Part shown: positions 8,757 through 18,595 of the stretch, piece by piece
Numbering within the stretch: position 1 is the first letter of the stretch
How the letters are laid out: each line of letters begins with the position of its first letter
DNA from: Porticoccus sp.
GTDB taxonomy: Bacteria > Pseudomonadota > Gammaproteobacteria > Pseudomonadales > Porticoccaceae
Assembly: GCA_002707685.1 (NCBI GenBank)
Contig: PANQ01000007.1
Span: forward strand, 24,887 to 82,349
Length of the DNA: 57,463 nucleotides
Direction of reading: 5' to 3'
Translations under genes and position numbers: made by a program
Notes under the pieces: generated by a model
Told to the model about the DNA's origin: nothing
The model's input: the letters and a program-made list of their open reading frames with translations, nothing else
Database searches by the model: none

Positions 8757-8785
8757 ATTCAATCAGGTTTTCCATTTTTTGCCAA
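8757..8785 (-). promoter_or_regulatory. Putative sigma-70 promoter of leuA
   Basis: TTGGCA (minus strand, 8785-8780), 17-base spacer, TTGAAT (8762-8757). It would start RNA near 8750, about 240 bases before leuA and about 24 bases before the longest leader ORF. Lies directly behind the pssA stop. Confidence 0.45.
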
Positions 8786-8807
8786 CCACTGCTTCCCCCC
8801 AAGCCTC

Positions 8808-9605
8808 TCAACCAGAGACAACCTTATCCCCTCTTTTTTTATGCCATAGCCACTCGAGTGGCCCGGACAGCGAATACGCCACAGCAAGCAGAAACAGGAT
8901 TCGGGGTGGATCAATCAGAATAATGACCAGCGCCATGGCGATGCCGAAAATCACCACAAAGGGTACCTTGCCCTTCAGGTCCAGGCCCTTGAGGCTACGG
9001 TAGCGAAGATTTGATACCATCAACAGGCCCGCCACTGCGGTGACCAACGCGGCCAATAGTGCCAACTCGGTGGATGGCTCAGCATCAAAGCCGCTCCACA
9101 CCATGGCTGCCACCAGAGCTGCCCCTGTCGGGCTGGCAATGCCAATAAAGTAACGCTTGTCCACCAAGTCTACCTGGGTATTGAAGCGCGCCAGACGAAA
9201 CGCCGCACAGGACGCGTAAATAAAGGCGGCAGCCCAGCCGATTCTACCCACTTCATCAAGCATCCAGCTAAACACGACAATGGCGGGCGCCACACCAAAT
9301 GACACCATATCGGACAGACTGTCGTACTGAACACCAAATTCGCTGGACGTATTGGTCATCCTGGCGATAAGACCATCCAGGCCATCAAAAATCATCGCCA
9401 CAAAAATGGCGATGGCGGCCGCCTGAAACTTGCCGTCCATCCCTGCCAAAATCGCATAGAAGCCACTGAACAGTGCGCCGGTAGTAAACAGGTTTGGCAG
9501 CAAATAGATGCCTCTATGGCGTGCGGGCTCTGGGCCCCCGACCGGCATTTCCTGCCCGGAGGCGGTATTATCAGGGACCGCTTCCTGTTTTTCGTTGTCC
9601 GTCAT
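8808..9605 (-). CDS. pssA: CDP-diacylglycerol-serine O-phosphatidyltransferase
   Basis: Integral membrane enzyme of 265 residues that makes phosphatidylserine from CDP-diacylglycerol and L-serine, the precursor of phosphatidylethanolamine. The CDP-alcohol phosphotransferase signature is complete: DGLDGLIARMT...SEFGVQYDSLSD at about 80-105, with the spaced Asp residues that bind metal and substrate. About seven further hydrophobic segments follow. The N-terminus LPNLFTTGALFSGFYAI is typical of the multi-pass (PssA type II) enzymes rather than the E. coli phospholipase-D type. It follows ilvC after a strong terminator, the same neighbourhood as in Pseudomonas. Confidence 0.93.
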   Translation of the reverse strand: MTDNEKQEAVPDNTASGQEMPVGGPEPARHRGIYLLPNLFTTGALFSGFYAILAGMDGKFQAAAIAIFVAMIFDGLDGLIARMTNTSSEFGVQYDSLSDMVSFGVAPAIVVFSWMLDEVGRIGWAAAFIYASCAAFRLARFNTQVDLVDKRYFIGIASPTGAALVAAMVWSGFDAEPSTELALLAALVTAVAGLLMVSNLRYRSLKGLDLKGKVPFVVIFGIAMALVIILIDPPRILFLLAVAYSLSGPLEWLWHKKRGDKVVSG

Positions 9606-9692
9606 CGTTTCGCCTCAGCATTGACTGTCAGTGGTGTATGGTGTGTTGTTTTTACAGAAAAAACCATCTTATTAAAAATCGACGGCTACAAC

Positions 9693-9719
9693 AAAAAAAC
9701 CGCGCCAGGGCGCGGTTTT
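9693..9719 (-). terminator. Terminator after ilvC
   Basis: CCGCGCC-AG-GGCGCGG (9700-9715) is a perfect 7-bp stem with a tight loop, followed on the minus strand by T7 (A9693-9699 on plus). It ends the ilvI-ilvH-ilvC transcript about 20 bases after the ilvC stop. Four T on the plus side add little. Confidence 0.85.
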
Positions 9720-9738
9720 CTCGGCTAAAACAGGCCCG

Positions 9739-10767
<1,029 letters not shown>

Positions 10768-10843
10768 CTAATTTATTAATCTGAAAGAATACGGAACTCG
10801 GAATGGTCGTTTTTAGCCACCCTGACATTCTGCGCAAAAGGGC

Positions 10844-11335
10844 TTAAAGTCGCAGTGCTTTTTCCCCCCGGGCCAACCCGGATACGCCGGAGCGCACGAC
10901 CTCAAGTATCTCGGCACCCGCAACCGCCTGAATGAAGGCGTCGAGTTTATCACTGTTGCCGACAATCTGTACCGTATAAGCATTGGCACTCACGTCGATA
11001 ATCTGCCCGCGAAAAATGTCCACGCAGCGCTTGATTTCGGCGCGTTGCGGACCGGAAGCCTTAACCTTGAGAAGCATCAACTCGCGTTCGATATGCGGGC
11101 CTTCGGTGAGATCCACCACCTTGACTACATCAATCAACTTGTGGAGATGCTTGGTAATCTGCTCAATTACCTGATCATTGCCGTGGGTCGTCAACGTCAG
11201 ACGCGACAACGTCTGGTCGTCAGTGGGGGCCACCGTCAATGTATCAATATTATAACCGCGCTGGGAAAACAGGCCCACCACCCGCGACAGCGCTCCCGGT
11301 TCGTTCTCCATCAAAACTGAAATTATGCGTCTCAT
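10844..11335 (-). CDS. ilvH: Acetolactate synthase small (regulatory) subunit
   Basis: Regulatory subunit (163 residues) of acetohydroxyacid synthase III. N-terminal ACT domain [33 protein letters not shown] binds valine for feedback inhibition; the C-terminal half (SGPQRAEIKR...) is the second ACT-like domain. I set the start at the ATG at 11333-11335, which overlaps the ilvI stop by one base (TGATG) and gives the exact family length; the longer reading would add nine residues inside ilvI. Coupled translation keeps the subunits balanced. Confidence 0.95.
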   Translation of the reverse strand: MRRIISVLMENEPGALSRVVGLFSQRGYNIDTLTVAPTDDQTLSRLTLTTHGNDQVIEQITKHLHKLIDVVKVVDLTEGPHIERELMLLKVKASGPQRAEIKRCVDIFRGQIIDVSANAYTVQIVGNSDKLDAFIQAVAGAEILEVVRSGVSGLARGEKALRL

Positions 11336-13074
11336 CAGGTGCGCTCCGTCTTGCTCAGCCACATATCACGCATGGAACCGTTCGGTGCCACCAGCATGGG
11401 ATACACATGTTCAGAACGGTCGACGTAAATGTCCATAAACACAACACGGTCCTTGAGGCTGAAACACTCTTCCATTTTCTGGTCCAGCTCATCGAACCGG
11501 GTAACCTTGATACCCACGTGGCCATAGGCCTCAGCCAGCTTGATAAAATCCGGCAGTGAATCTTCGTAGAGGCTGGAGGAGTAACGACTGCTGTACTGCA
11601 TATCCTGCCACTGACGCACCATGCCCAGCGCCTGGTTGTTCAGATTGATAATCTTGATCGGCAACCCGTACTGGGTACAGGTGGACAACTCCTGAATGCA
11701 CATCTGGATGCTGCCCTCTCCGGTGACGCAGGCCACCATGGCATCGGGGTGAGCCAGCTGCACCCCCATGGCGGCAGGCAACCCGAAACCCATGGTGCCA
11801 AGCCCACCGGAGTTGATCCAGCGGCGCGGCTGGTCAAACAGGTAATACTGGGCTGCGAACATCTGGTGTTGTCCCACATCGGATGTGACAAAGGCGTCGC
11901 CGCCGGTGGCCCGATACAACGACTTGATAACGTCCTGCGGCTTGATAATATTGCCGCCACTGGCTTCATAGCGGGACTGGGTATAAATACCGTGACGGTC
12001 GCGCCATTCATTGATCTGCTTCCACCAGTCTGCCATCGCTTCATCATCCAGCCGCTTGCCACTGTCCTGCAGCTGATCAACCATTTCCCGCAGCACCACA
12101 TCGCAGGCACCGACAATCGGAATATCCGCCTTGATGGTTTTGGCGATCGATGTGGGATCCACATCGATATGGATGATTGTTGCAGAGGGGCAGAACTTGC
12201 CGGTTGTGTTGGTTACCCGATCATCAAAACGAGCACCGACGGCCAGAATCACATCGGCGTGATGCATTGCCGTATTGGCTTCAAAAGTGCCGTGCATACC
12301 GAGCATGCCAACAAACTGGGGATCTGAGCCCGGGAAAGCACCCAGGCCCATCAGAGTATTGGTAACCGGCGCATTGATCAGCCGTGCCAATTCCGTTAAT
12401 TGGGAGGAGGCCTCGCCCAGAATCACCCCGCCACCGCTGTAGATAATCGGACGCTTGGCCCCCAGCAGTGTTTTAATGGCCCGCTTGATCTGACCGGAGT
12501 GCCCCTTACTGGTGGGCTGGTAAGAGCGGATTTTGACTTTTTCAGGGTATTCGTAAGGCACCCGGTGATTGGGGTCTGTCACATCCTTCGGGATATCGAC
12601 AACAACCGGGCCCGGTCGGCCCGAGCCAGCGATATAGAAGGCCTTGGCAATGACACCGGCAATCTCGGTGGCATCCTTGACCAAAAAGCTGTGCTTTACG
12701 ATAGGGCGGGAAATCCCCACCATATCCGTTTCCTGGAAGGCATCTTCACCTATTTTCTCTCTCGGGACCTGACCGGAGATAACCACCAGAGGTATGGAAT
12801 CCATGTAGGCGGTAGCGATCCCGGTAATGGCATTGGTAGCACCCGGACCGGAGGTGACCAGCACGGCACCTACCTCCCCGGTAGAACGGGAGTGACCGTC
12901 CGCCGCATGAACAGCGGCCTGCTCATGGCGAACCAGGATATGCTGTACATCCGTTTGTTGGAACAGGGCGTCGTAGATATGGAGCGCAGCGCCGCCGGGG
13001 TAACCCCAGATGTATTTAACGCCGGCATCTTTCAGTGCGCGGATGACTATTTCACCGCCAGAAAGTAGTTCCAC
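11335..13074 (-). CDS. ilvI: Acetolactate synthase large (catalytic) subunit
   Basis: Thiamine-diphosphate enzyme that forms 2-acetolactate from two pyruvates, or acetohydroxybutyrate from pyruvate and 2-oxobutyrate. 579 residues from the GTG at 13072-13074 (GAGG nine bases upstream), beginning [18 protein letters not shown] as in the family; a 21-residue extension from an upstream TTG is not supported. Domains: N-terminal PYR with [11 protein letters not shown] and the catalytic Glu, central FAD-fold domain, C-terminal PP domain with the TPP metal motif around [15 protein letters not shown]...[13 protein letters not shown] long leader with valine/isoleucine/leucine codons and a terminator hairpin precedes it. 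Confidence 0.96.
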   Translation of the reverse strand: MELLSGGEIVIRALKDAGVKYIWGYPGGAALHIYDALFQQTDVQHILVRHEQAAVHAADGHSRSTGEVGAVLVTSGPGATNAITGIATAYMDSIPLVVISGQVPREKIGEDAFQETDMVGISRPIVKHSFLVKDATEIAGVIAKAFYIAGSGRPGPVVVDIPKDVTDPNHRVPYEYPEKVKIRSYQPTSKGHSGQIKRAIKTLLGAKRPIIYSGGGVILGEASSQLTELARLINAPVTNTLMGLGAFPGSDPQFVGMLGMHGTFEANTAMHHADVILAVGARFDDRVTNTTGKFCPSATIIHIDVDPTSIAKTIKADIPIVGACDVVLREMVDQLQDSGKRLDDEAMADWWKQINEWRDRHGIYTQSRYEASGGNIIKPQDVIKSLYRATGGDAFVTSDVGQHQMFAAQYYLFDQPRRWINSGGLGTMGFGLPAAMGVQLAHPDAMVACVTGEGSIQMCIQELSTCTQYGLPIKIINLNNQALGMVRQWQDMQYSSRYSSSLYEDSLPDFIKLAEAYGHVGIKVTRFDELDQKMEECFSLKDRVVFMDIYVDRSEHVYPMLVAPNGSMRDMWLSKTERT

Positions 13075-13127
13075 TGTGCAAATCCTCAAAATCAACAAGC
13101 CACAAAGTCGGTTCCTCCGCCAGGGTG

Positions 13128-13155
13128 AAACAAACAAAACGCTGTGACATCACAG
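13128..13155 (-). terminator. ilvI leader attenuator hairpin
   Basis: Minus strand CTGTG-ATGT-CACAG (13155-13142), then CG and the T-rich tract TTTTGTTTGTTT. The TGA of the reading frame ITTLVVVGSVIALADL lies in the loop. An upstream CACAG (about 13216-13220) can pair with the 5' arm as an antiterminator. About 55-80 bases before ilvI. Confidence 0.5.
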
Positions 13156-13230
13156 ATCTGCAAGTGCAATTACGCTACCGACGACGACTAAGGTCGTGAT
13201 ACTCGATGCGTCAGGCCTGTGGGTAAACAA
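13150..13230 (-). CDS. Putative branched-chain leader ORF of ilvI (distal)
   Basis: A frame that ends at the TGA in the attenuator loop and whose last 16 codons read ITTLVVVGSVIALADL: ten of them are Leu, Val, Ile or Ala, with three consecutive GTC valine codons. The pattern recalls ilv leader peptides such as IlvBL and IlvGL. The weak point is the start: no ATG or GTG is in frame. TTG at 13228-13230 is the listed option (26 residues), with poor ribosome-site spacing; ATC at 13198-13200 would give a peptide starting M-T-T but is not a normal start. The GTC run also forms part of a small hairpin, so the codons could be coincidence. Confidence 0.35.
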   Translation of the reverse strand: MFTHRPDASSITTLVVVGSVIALADL

Positions 13231-13264
13231 ACCTGTCTGGACGCCTGGCGAACGCTGTTTACGC

Positions 13265-13309
13265 TCACTTGGCAGATTGGTATGGAACCAGTTGGCGGAC
13301 AATTAGCAT
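13265..13309 (-). CDS. Putative branched-chain leader peptide of ilvI (proximal)
   Basis: ATG at 13307-13309, about nine bases after the predicted transcription start, opens a 14-residue ORF, MLIVRQLVPYQSAK. It holds Leu-Ile-Val in a row and then Leu-Val, the end products of the operon. GCGGG precedes the ATG closely. It lies about 110 bases before the terminator hairpin, a distance used by classical attenuators. It and the distal frame are alternative or joint candidates for the sensing ORF. Confidence 0.4.
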   Translation of the reverse strand: MLIVRQLVPYQSAK

Positions 13310-13324
13310 GCCCGCAGAAGCGGT

Positions 13325-13353
13325 ACTTTATTTACTCCGATCCAGCCCGTCAA
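13325..13353 (-). promoter_or_regulatory. Putative sigma-70 promoter of ilvI-ilvH-ilvC
   Basis: TTGACG (minus, 13353-13348), 17-base spacer, TAAAGT (13330-13325). RNA would start near 13318, leaving a leader of about 244 nt before ilvI. The rest of the 418-base gap to the DUF4124 gene (13354-13492) shows no gene; it should hold that gene's promoter, which I cannot place. Confidence 0.55.
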
Positions 13354-13492
13354 GCAGTTGTTGTGATCCGCGCCCATAAATAGCCCCCGTTCTGCTAGCT
13401 TGTACTCAACACGCGACCGCCAAATCCGCTATGATAAACAAAAATCAATACGGGTTTATCCGATTCAAACGGTTTATGAAAGGTTCACGGAC

Positions 13493-13951
13493 ATGATAGG
13501 TATCAACAACCTCGTACTCACTCTGCTGACAATGGCGTTGTGTCTTCCTTTGCACGCGGCAAAAGTTTACAAGTGGCAGGATGCCGATGGAGCATGGCAC
13601 TTTTCTGAAAAACCGCCCGTAGAGCAACCTGCTGAAATAATAAAAATACCCACACCCGGCAAAGGTAAAGAAGTTACTGCAACAACTCCTGACCAAATAC
13701 CTGAAAGCAACGGATCAGAAGAGAAGAGCCCGGATCTGAAAACCAAAAAATCTGAAGAGGTAACCGCCGAAGATGTGGCCCTTGCCAGAGAAAACTGTAT
13801 TAAAGCCAGAGAAAACCTTGAAAACCTGCAAAGGGGCAGCAGGCTGAGAGTAAAAGACCCGGACACTGATCAAGTTCGTTATCTCAGTACAGAAGAGCAA
13901 AATGAATGGATAGAAAAGTCCCGAACAATGATTCAGGATAACTGCCAGTAA
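13493..13951 (+). CDS. Periplasmic DUF4124 protein
   Basis: 152-residue exported protein. Signal peptide LVLTLLTMALCLPLHAA (cleavage after AA), then the DUF4124 motif KVYKWQDADGAWHFSEKPP, a small fold named from such sequences. A Pro/Lys/Glu-rich linker follows and then a helical tail (DVALARENCIKARENLENLQ...EWIEKSRTMIQDNC) with two Cys. The ATG at 13493 gives a clean signal peptide and has AAAGG ten bases upstream; the upstream extension is not credible. The function of the family is unknown. Alone, convergent with clpB. Confidence 0.8.
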   Translation: MIGINNLVLTLLTMALCLPLHAAKVYKWQDADGAWHFSEKPPVEQPAEIIKIPTPGKGKEVTATTPDQIPESNGSEEKSPDLKTKKSEEVTAEDVALARENCIKARENLENLQRGSRLRVKDPDTDQVRYLSTEEQNEWIEKSRTMIQDNCQ

Positions 13952-13972
13952 CCGATTTGAGTTTGGGTGTGG

Positions 13973-13998
13973 CAACCAGCCCGGATTCGGGCTGGTTG
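13973..13998. terminator. Hairpin between convergent genes
   Basis: CAACCAGCCCG-GATT-CGGGCTGGTTG, a perfect 11-bp stem with a 4-base loop, between the DUF4124 gene and clpB (convergent). No T-tract on either side, so it may be a 3'-end stabiliser or a weak terminator for both. Confidence 0.6.
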
Positions 13999-14036
13999 CA
14001 GATTATCCATGATGACCTGTAGACAACAGGAAACCC

Positions 14037-16700
14037 TCAGTCGGATGAACGGCCCTGAGTCCGGTGAAACCTGACATCGCTCCCATCAAGGTCCCCAGTA
14101 ATCTCATCCCCTGGTGAAAACTGGCCACTCAGTACTGATTGCGCCAAAGGATTTTCCAGTAATTGTTGTATCGCCCTTTTCAATGGTCTGGCCCCGTAGA
14201 CCGGGTCAAAACCCGCCTCACAGATCTTGTCCATCACCTCATCCGACAAAACCAGCGACAGCTCACGATCCTGTAGGCGTTTTCTAAGGAGGCCGAGCTG
14301 AATTTCGGCAATACCCCGAATCTGCCCTTTGCCCAGCGGGTGAAACACCACCACTTCATCAATCCGGTTGATAAATTCTGGCCTAAAATGGCCTTCCACC
14401 ACATCCATCACTGCATTTTTCATCGCCTGATAGCGGTTTTCATTGGTGGTGGAGTCGTCCGACAGATCCGTGCCAGCACCTTCATCAAAGCTGATGGTAT
14501 CGAAAGAGCGATCTTCCACCACCGCCTGAATCCGGTCAGACCCCAAGTTGGAAGTCATTACAATCACGGTGTTGCGAAAATCCACCGTGCGTCCCTGACC
14601 ATCGGTCAGTCGACCGTCATCCAACACCTGTAACAAAATATTGAATACGTCGGGGTGTGCTTTTTCAACCTCATCCAGTAGCAGCACCGAATAGGGACGA
14701 CGCCTGACCGCCTCGGTCAGGTAACCACCTTCTTCGTAACCCACATAACCGGGGGGAGCACCCACCAGTCTTGCTACCGAATGCTTCTCCATAAACTCCG
14801 ACATATCAATGCGCACCATGGCATCGACACTGTCGAACAGGAATTCGGCCAACGCCTTGCAAAGCTCGGTTTTGCCCACCCCGGTGGGGCCAAGAAACAG
14901 GAACGAACCGTTGGGCCGATTGGGGTCTGACAACCCGGCCCGACTGCGGCGCACCGCATTGGACACCGCCACCACGGCTTCCTGCTGACCGATCACCCGT
15001 TTGTGCAGCGCATCTTCCATACGCAACAGCTTGTCCCTCTCCCCTTCCAGCATTTTCGATACCGGGATACCGGTCCATTTGGAAACCACCTCGGCAATTT
15101 CCTCCTCGGTCACCTTGTTGCGCAATAAATGGGTTTCGCGGGTCTCCGCTTCACTGGCCGCAGCCAACTGCTTTTCCAGTTCCGGAATCCGGCCATATTG
15201 CAGTTCTGACATTTTGGTCAGGTCACCGGCACGCCGTGCGGCATCCATATCAATGCGCGCCTGCTCGAGATCGCTCTTGATCTGTGCGGAACCCTGCACA
15301 GCTGCTTTTTCGGCCTTCCAGATCTCGTCGAGATCAGCATATTCCTTACCGATTGACTCAATATCCTTCTGGATTTTTTCCAGCCGCTTGCGGGATGCTT
15401 CATCCTCTTCCTTCTTGACTGCCTCGCGCTCCATTTTCAGCTGAATCAGGCGGCGCTCGAGGCGATCCATTTCCTCTGGCTTGGAGTCAATCTCCATGCG
15501 AATTCGGCTGGCGGCCTCATCAACCAGATCGATGGCCTTGTCCGGTAGCTGGCGATCGGTGATGTAGCGTTGCGACAATTTGGCGGCGGCGACAATCGCA
15601 GAGTCGGTGATATCCACCCCGTGGTGGACTTCATAGCGCTCTTTCAGGCCACGGAGAATGGCAATGGTGTCCTCTTCATTGGGCTCATCCACCTGAATTT
15701 TCTGAAAACGCCGTTCCAGCGCCGCATCTTTTTCAATGTACTTGCGATACTCATCCAGCGTGGTGGCACCGACGCAGTGCAGTTCGCCCCGCGCCAGAGC
15801 GGGCTTGAGCATATTGCCGGCATCCATGGCACCCTCGGCTTTACCCGCACCCACCATGGTGTGCAACTCATCGATAAACAGGATGATCCGACCCTCCTGC
15901 TTGCCAAGTTCATTGAGTACCGCCTTGAGGCGCTCTTCAAAATCACCGCGAAATTTGGCACCAGCCAGCAGTGCACCCAGATCGAGTGACAGCACGCGCT
16001 TGTCCTTCAGCCCTTCAGGGACTTCACCATTCACGACCCGCTGCGCCAGACCTTCAATAATGGCGGTTTTACCCACACCGGGCTCACCGATCAGCACCGG
16101 ATTATTCTTGGTACGGCGCTGCAATACCTGAATGGTACGGCGAATTTCGTCATCCCGGCCAATTACGGGGTCCAGCTTGCCCTGCTCGGCACGGGCAGTC
16201 AGATCGATGGTATATTTTTCCAATGCCTGACGGCTGCCTTCAGCTTCCGGGTCTGTCACTGCTTCACCTCCACGAATTTTTTCCACCACAGCTTGCAGTT
16301 TGTTCTTGTCACCAAATTTGGCCAGAGACTTGCCCAAATCTCCTTTGTCCTCGAAGGCCGCCAACAGCACTGCCTCGCTGGAAATATATTGATCGCCCTG
16401 TTGCTGGGCCTGCTTATCCGCCAGGTTGAACAATCGTCCCAGCTCAGGAGAAATAGCGATATCGCCCGTCGGGGTCTGGACCCGGGGCAACTGATCCAGT
16501 TGCTGCGTGAGCGCAGCTTTCAGCCCGGCGAGATCAAAGCCCGCCTGACTGAGCATGGGCCCGATGGCACCACCCTGCTGGCTCAACATCGCCAGCACCA
16601 GATGAACAGGCTCAAGCGCGGTGTTGTCGCGGCCAACGGCCATCGATTGCGCATCGGATATCGCACTTTGCAAGTGACTGGTAAAACGGTCAAATCGCAT
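14037..16700 (-). CDS. clpB: Disaggregase ClpB (Hsp104 family)
   Basis: Hexameric AAA+ chaperone that, with DnaK, extracts proteins from aggregates. 887 residues from ATG 16698-16700 (GAGG seven bases upstream). Clp_N repeat domain (1-145), NBD1 with GEPGVGKT near 205, coiled-coil middle domain (about 400-530, Glu/Lys/Arg-rich), NBD2 with GPTGVGKT near 605, then the C-terminal D2-small domain. It is longer than E. coli ClpB (857), mainly because of an acidic insertion at about 728-753 ([19 protein letters not shown]) before [12 protein letters not shown]. Last gene of the rluD-pgeF-clpB group, with its own heat-shock promoter. Confidence 0.97.
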   Translation of the reverse strand: MRFDRFTSHLQSAISDAQSMAVGRDNTALEPVHLVLAMLSQQGGAIGPMLSQAGFDLAGLKAALTQQLDQLPRVQTPTGDIAISPELGRLFNLADKQAQQQGDQYISSEAVLLAAFEDKGDLGKSLAKFGDKNKLQAVVEKIRGGEAVTDPEAEGSRQALEKYTIDLTARAEQGKLDPVIGRDDEIRRTIQVLQRRTKNNPVLIGEPGVGKTAIIEGLAQRVVNGEVPEGLKDKRVLSLDLGALLAGAKFRGDFEERLKAVLNELGKQEGRIILFIDELHTMVGAGKAEGAMDAGNMLKPALARGELHCVGATTLDEYRKYIEKDAALERRFQKIQVDEPNEEDTIAILRGLKERYEVHHGVDITDSAIVAAAKLSQRYITDRQLPDKAIDLVDEAASRIRMEIDSKPEEMDRLERRLIQLKMEREAVKKEEDEASRKRLEKIQKDIESIGKEYADLDEIWKAEKAAVQGSAQIKSDLEQARIDMDAARRAGDLTKMSELQYGRIPELEKQLAAASEAETRETHLLRNKVTEEEIAEVVSKWTGIPVSKMLEGERDKLLRMEDALHKRVIGQQEAVVAVSNAVRRSRAGLSDPNRPNGSFLFLGPTGVGKTELCKALAEFLFDSVDAMVRIDMSEFMEKHSVARLVGAPPGYVGYEEGGYLTEAVRRRPYSVLLLDEVEKAHPDVFNILLQVLDDGRLTDGQGRTVDFRNTVIVMTSNLGSDRIQAVVEDRSFDTISFDEGAGTDLSDDSTTNENRYQAMKNAVMDVVEGHFRPEFINRIDEVVVFHPLGKGQIRGIAEIQLGLLRKRLQDRELSLVLSDEVMDKICEAGFDPVYGARPLKRAIQQLLENPLAQSVLSGQFSPGDEITGDLDGSDVRFHRTQGRSSD

Positions 16701-16731
16701 AATCAACCTCAATAATGTTTGTCAGAACATA

Positions 16732-16759
16732 TAGTTGGGGCTGGGAGGAGGAATTCAAG
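16732..16759 (-). promoter_or_regulatory. Putative sigma-32 (RpoH) promoter of clpB
   Basis: Minus strand CTTGAA (16759-16754), 13-base spacer, CCCCAACTA (16740-16732). The heat-shock consensus is CTTGAA, 13-17 bases, CCCCATnTA, so this is a close match. It lies in the short gap between pgeF and clpB and would start RNA about 25 bases before the ATG. Confidence 0.75.
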
Positions 16760-16772
16760 AAGAGGTTGGTGT

Positions 16773-17519
16773 TTAACTGATCCAGATCAGGCTGGCCATT
16801 CGTCCGGTCTGTCCATCGCGGCGATAGGAATAGAACAACTCGGGGTTGGCAAAGGTGCAGTGCCCGCCTCCAAAAATGGCCGTGATACCGGATGCCGACA
16901 GCGCCAGTCGGGCAAGTGAAAAAATGTCCGCCTGCCAGCGGTCAGTCCGGGTTCGGAGAAAGCAGGCATCAAGCTGTTGCCTAGGCCCCCACCCTGGCGT
17001 ATTGGCCAGAAAAGCCCGATAGACATCTTCGCCCACTTCAAAGTGGGGTTGACTGATGGCCGGACCCAACCAGGCCAGCAACTGATCTGGACGGTTTTTA
17101 AATTGACTAATGGCATTGGCTACCACACCGCCAGCCAATCCGCGCCAACCCGCATGAACAGCGGCCACCTCTCCACCCGCCCTGTCACAGATCAGAATCG
17201 GCAAGCAATCAGCCGTCATCACGGTACAAACCACAGCCTGCTGGTCACTGTAGCAGGCATCTGCGCGCCGAATAATGCCGTCACTCTGAGCATGGACCAC
17301 ATCGGTACCATGAACCTGTTCCAGCAATTGCGGCGCAACCGGAAGCCGCAGTAACGAACCCAGCAATTGCCAGTTTTGCTCCACAGACTGGGCATTATCT
17401 CCCACGTGGTAGGCCAGGTTCAGGCTTCGCCAGGCAGCCGCAGACAGACCGCCTCGACGCGTGCTGACAGCAGCCTTGACAGAGTGGGGTGCGGGCCAAT
17501 CGGGAAGGATGATGGACAT
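16773..17519 (-). CDS. pgeF: PgeF/YfiH laccase-domain purine nucleoside phosphorylase family protein
   Basis: 248-residue member of the DUF152/YfiH family. The zinc/active-site residues lie in EQVHGTD (His), MTADCLPI (Cys) and AAVHAGWRG (His). Family members were called multicopper polyphenol oxidases; later work assigned purine nucleoside phosphorylase/adenosine deaminase activity, and PgeF in E. coli edits misincorporated L-Ser in peptidoglycan precursors. I keep these as family knowledge. ATG eight bases after the rluD stop, one operon; then clpB. Confidence 0.9.
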   Translation of the reverse strand: MSIILPDWPAPHSVKAAVSTRRGGLSAAAWRSLNLAYHVGDNAQSVEQNWQLLGSLLRLPVAPQLLEQVHGTDVVHAQSDGIIRRADACYSDQQAVVCTVMTADCLPILICDRAGGEVAAVHAGWRGLAGGVVANAISQFKNRPDQLLAWLGPAISQPHFEVGEDVYRAFLANTPGWGPRQQLDACFLRTRTDRWQADIFSLARLALSASGITAIFGGGHCTFANPELFYSYRRDGQTGRMASLIWIS

Positions 17520-17527
17520 TGCATCAA

Positions 17528-18487
17528 TCAGGCTGATTCATGATCGGAACGAAGTGCATCCAGCAGATGCATAAAGTCTTCCGGAGCCTCTACCTGCCAT
17601 TCGACCAACGCTTCCGTCTGCGGATGAATCAGGGCCAACCTGGCCGCATGTAATGCCTGCCGCTTGAAGGTCCGCAATGTATCCTGAAGTTCGTCGGAGG
17701 CCCCTTTCGGCAGCTTTAGACGCCCACCGTAAGTGGCATCGCCAACCAGGGGATAACCAATTGAGGCCATGTGCACCCGAATCTGATGCGTCCGCCCGGT
17801 TTCCAGCTTTAAGCGAATATGGGTATGACCGGCAAAGCGCTCAATCACCCGGTAATGGGTAATGGCCTCTTTGCCGCCATGATCCAGTACAGCCATTCTG
17901 GTTCTCACCTGTGGATGCCGACCCAATGGCTTGTTGACCATTCCGCCGCCCGTCATGACACCCGGCACAACCGCCTCATATTCACGACTCACCGATCTAT
18001 CCTGCAACTGTCGAATCAGCGATTGATGTGCAGCAAGCGTCTTCGCGACTACCATAAGACCGGTGGTATCTTTATCCAACCGATGCACGATACCGGCTCG
18101 AGGAATATTTTCATTGCCTGGCAGATGGTGAATCAGCCCGTTCAACAGAGTGCCCTGATAGTTGCCGGCGGCGGGATGCACAACCAGCCCGGCCGGTTTA
18201 TTGATCACCAGCAGATGCTCATCCTCATAAATGATGTCCAGGGTCATGGGTTCCGCCGACCACTCACCCTCCGGCTCCAATGTTGCCTTGACTGTCAGCT
18301 GCTCGCCGCCAAACAGCTTGTCCCGGGAACGGCAGGACTTGCCATCAACCAGCAGGTCGCCCTCCTTGATCCACCGCTGTAGACGGGAGCGGGAAAATCC
18401 CTTGAACAATTCGGCAGCTATCTGGTCGAGCCGGGCACCGCCAACGGTCTCCGGAACAGTCGCATTAAGAACAACAGGTTCAGTCAT
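17528..18487 (-). CDS. rluD: 23S rRNA pseudouridine synthase RluD
   Basis: Makes pseudouridines 1911, 1915 and 1917 in helix 69 of 23S rRNA. N-terminal S4 RNA-binding domain (about 18-75, RLDQIAAELFKGFSRSRLQRWI) followed by the RluA-type catalytic domain with HRLDKDTTGLMVVAK (catalytic Asp in RLDKDT). About 319 residues from ATG 18485-18487, matching the family; longer readings would run into the bamD promoter region. Ribosome site is weak. Divergent from bamD with about 108 bases between, the E. coli arrangement; pgeF and clpB follow. Confidence 0.94.
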   Translation of the reverse strand: MTEPVVLNATVPETVGGARLDQIAAELFKGFSRSRLQRWIKEGDLLVDGKSCRSRDKLFGGEQLTVKATLEPEGEWSAEPMTLDIIYEDEHLLVINKPAGLVVHPAAGNYQGTLLNGLIHHLPGNENIPRAGIVHRLDKDTTGLMVVAKTLAAHQSLIRQLQDRSVSREYEAVVPGVMTGGGMVNKPLGRHPQVRTRMAVLDHGGKEAITHYRVIERFAGHTHIRLKLETGRTHQIRVHMASIGYPLVGDATYGGRLKLPKGASDELQDTLRTFKRQALHAARLALIHPQTEALVEWQVEAPEDFMHLLDALRSDHESA

Positions 18488-18595
18488 TGAAGTTTTGAAT
18501 CCGCTCGGGGCTGTGGTTAAATAGGCCATCTTACAGGCTTTACTTCGGCCGATAAAAACACTTTCACCGTTGACCCACCAGGATTCAATCATTCC

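Noticed and set aside
13182..13198. GTC repeat in the ilvI leader as valine codons only
   Set aside because: The same bases form a small hairpin (ACGAC-CTTA-GTCGT), so the valine run alone does not prove a leader peptide; I kept the call at low confidence.
15001..15444. Long plus-strand open frame (147 codons) opposite clpB
   Set aside because: Ser/Arg-rich shadow of the clpB coiled coil on the other strand, with no ribosome site or motif; similar shadows occur in ilvI, ileS and ptsP.
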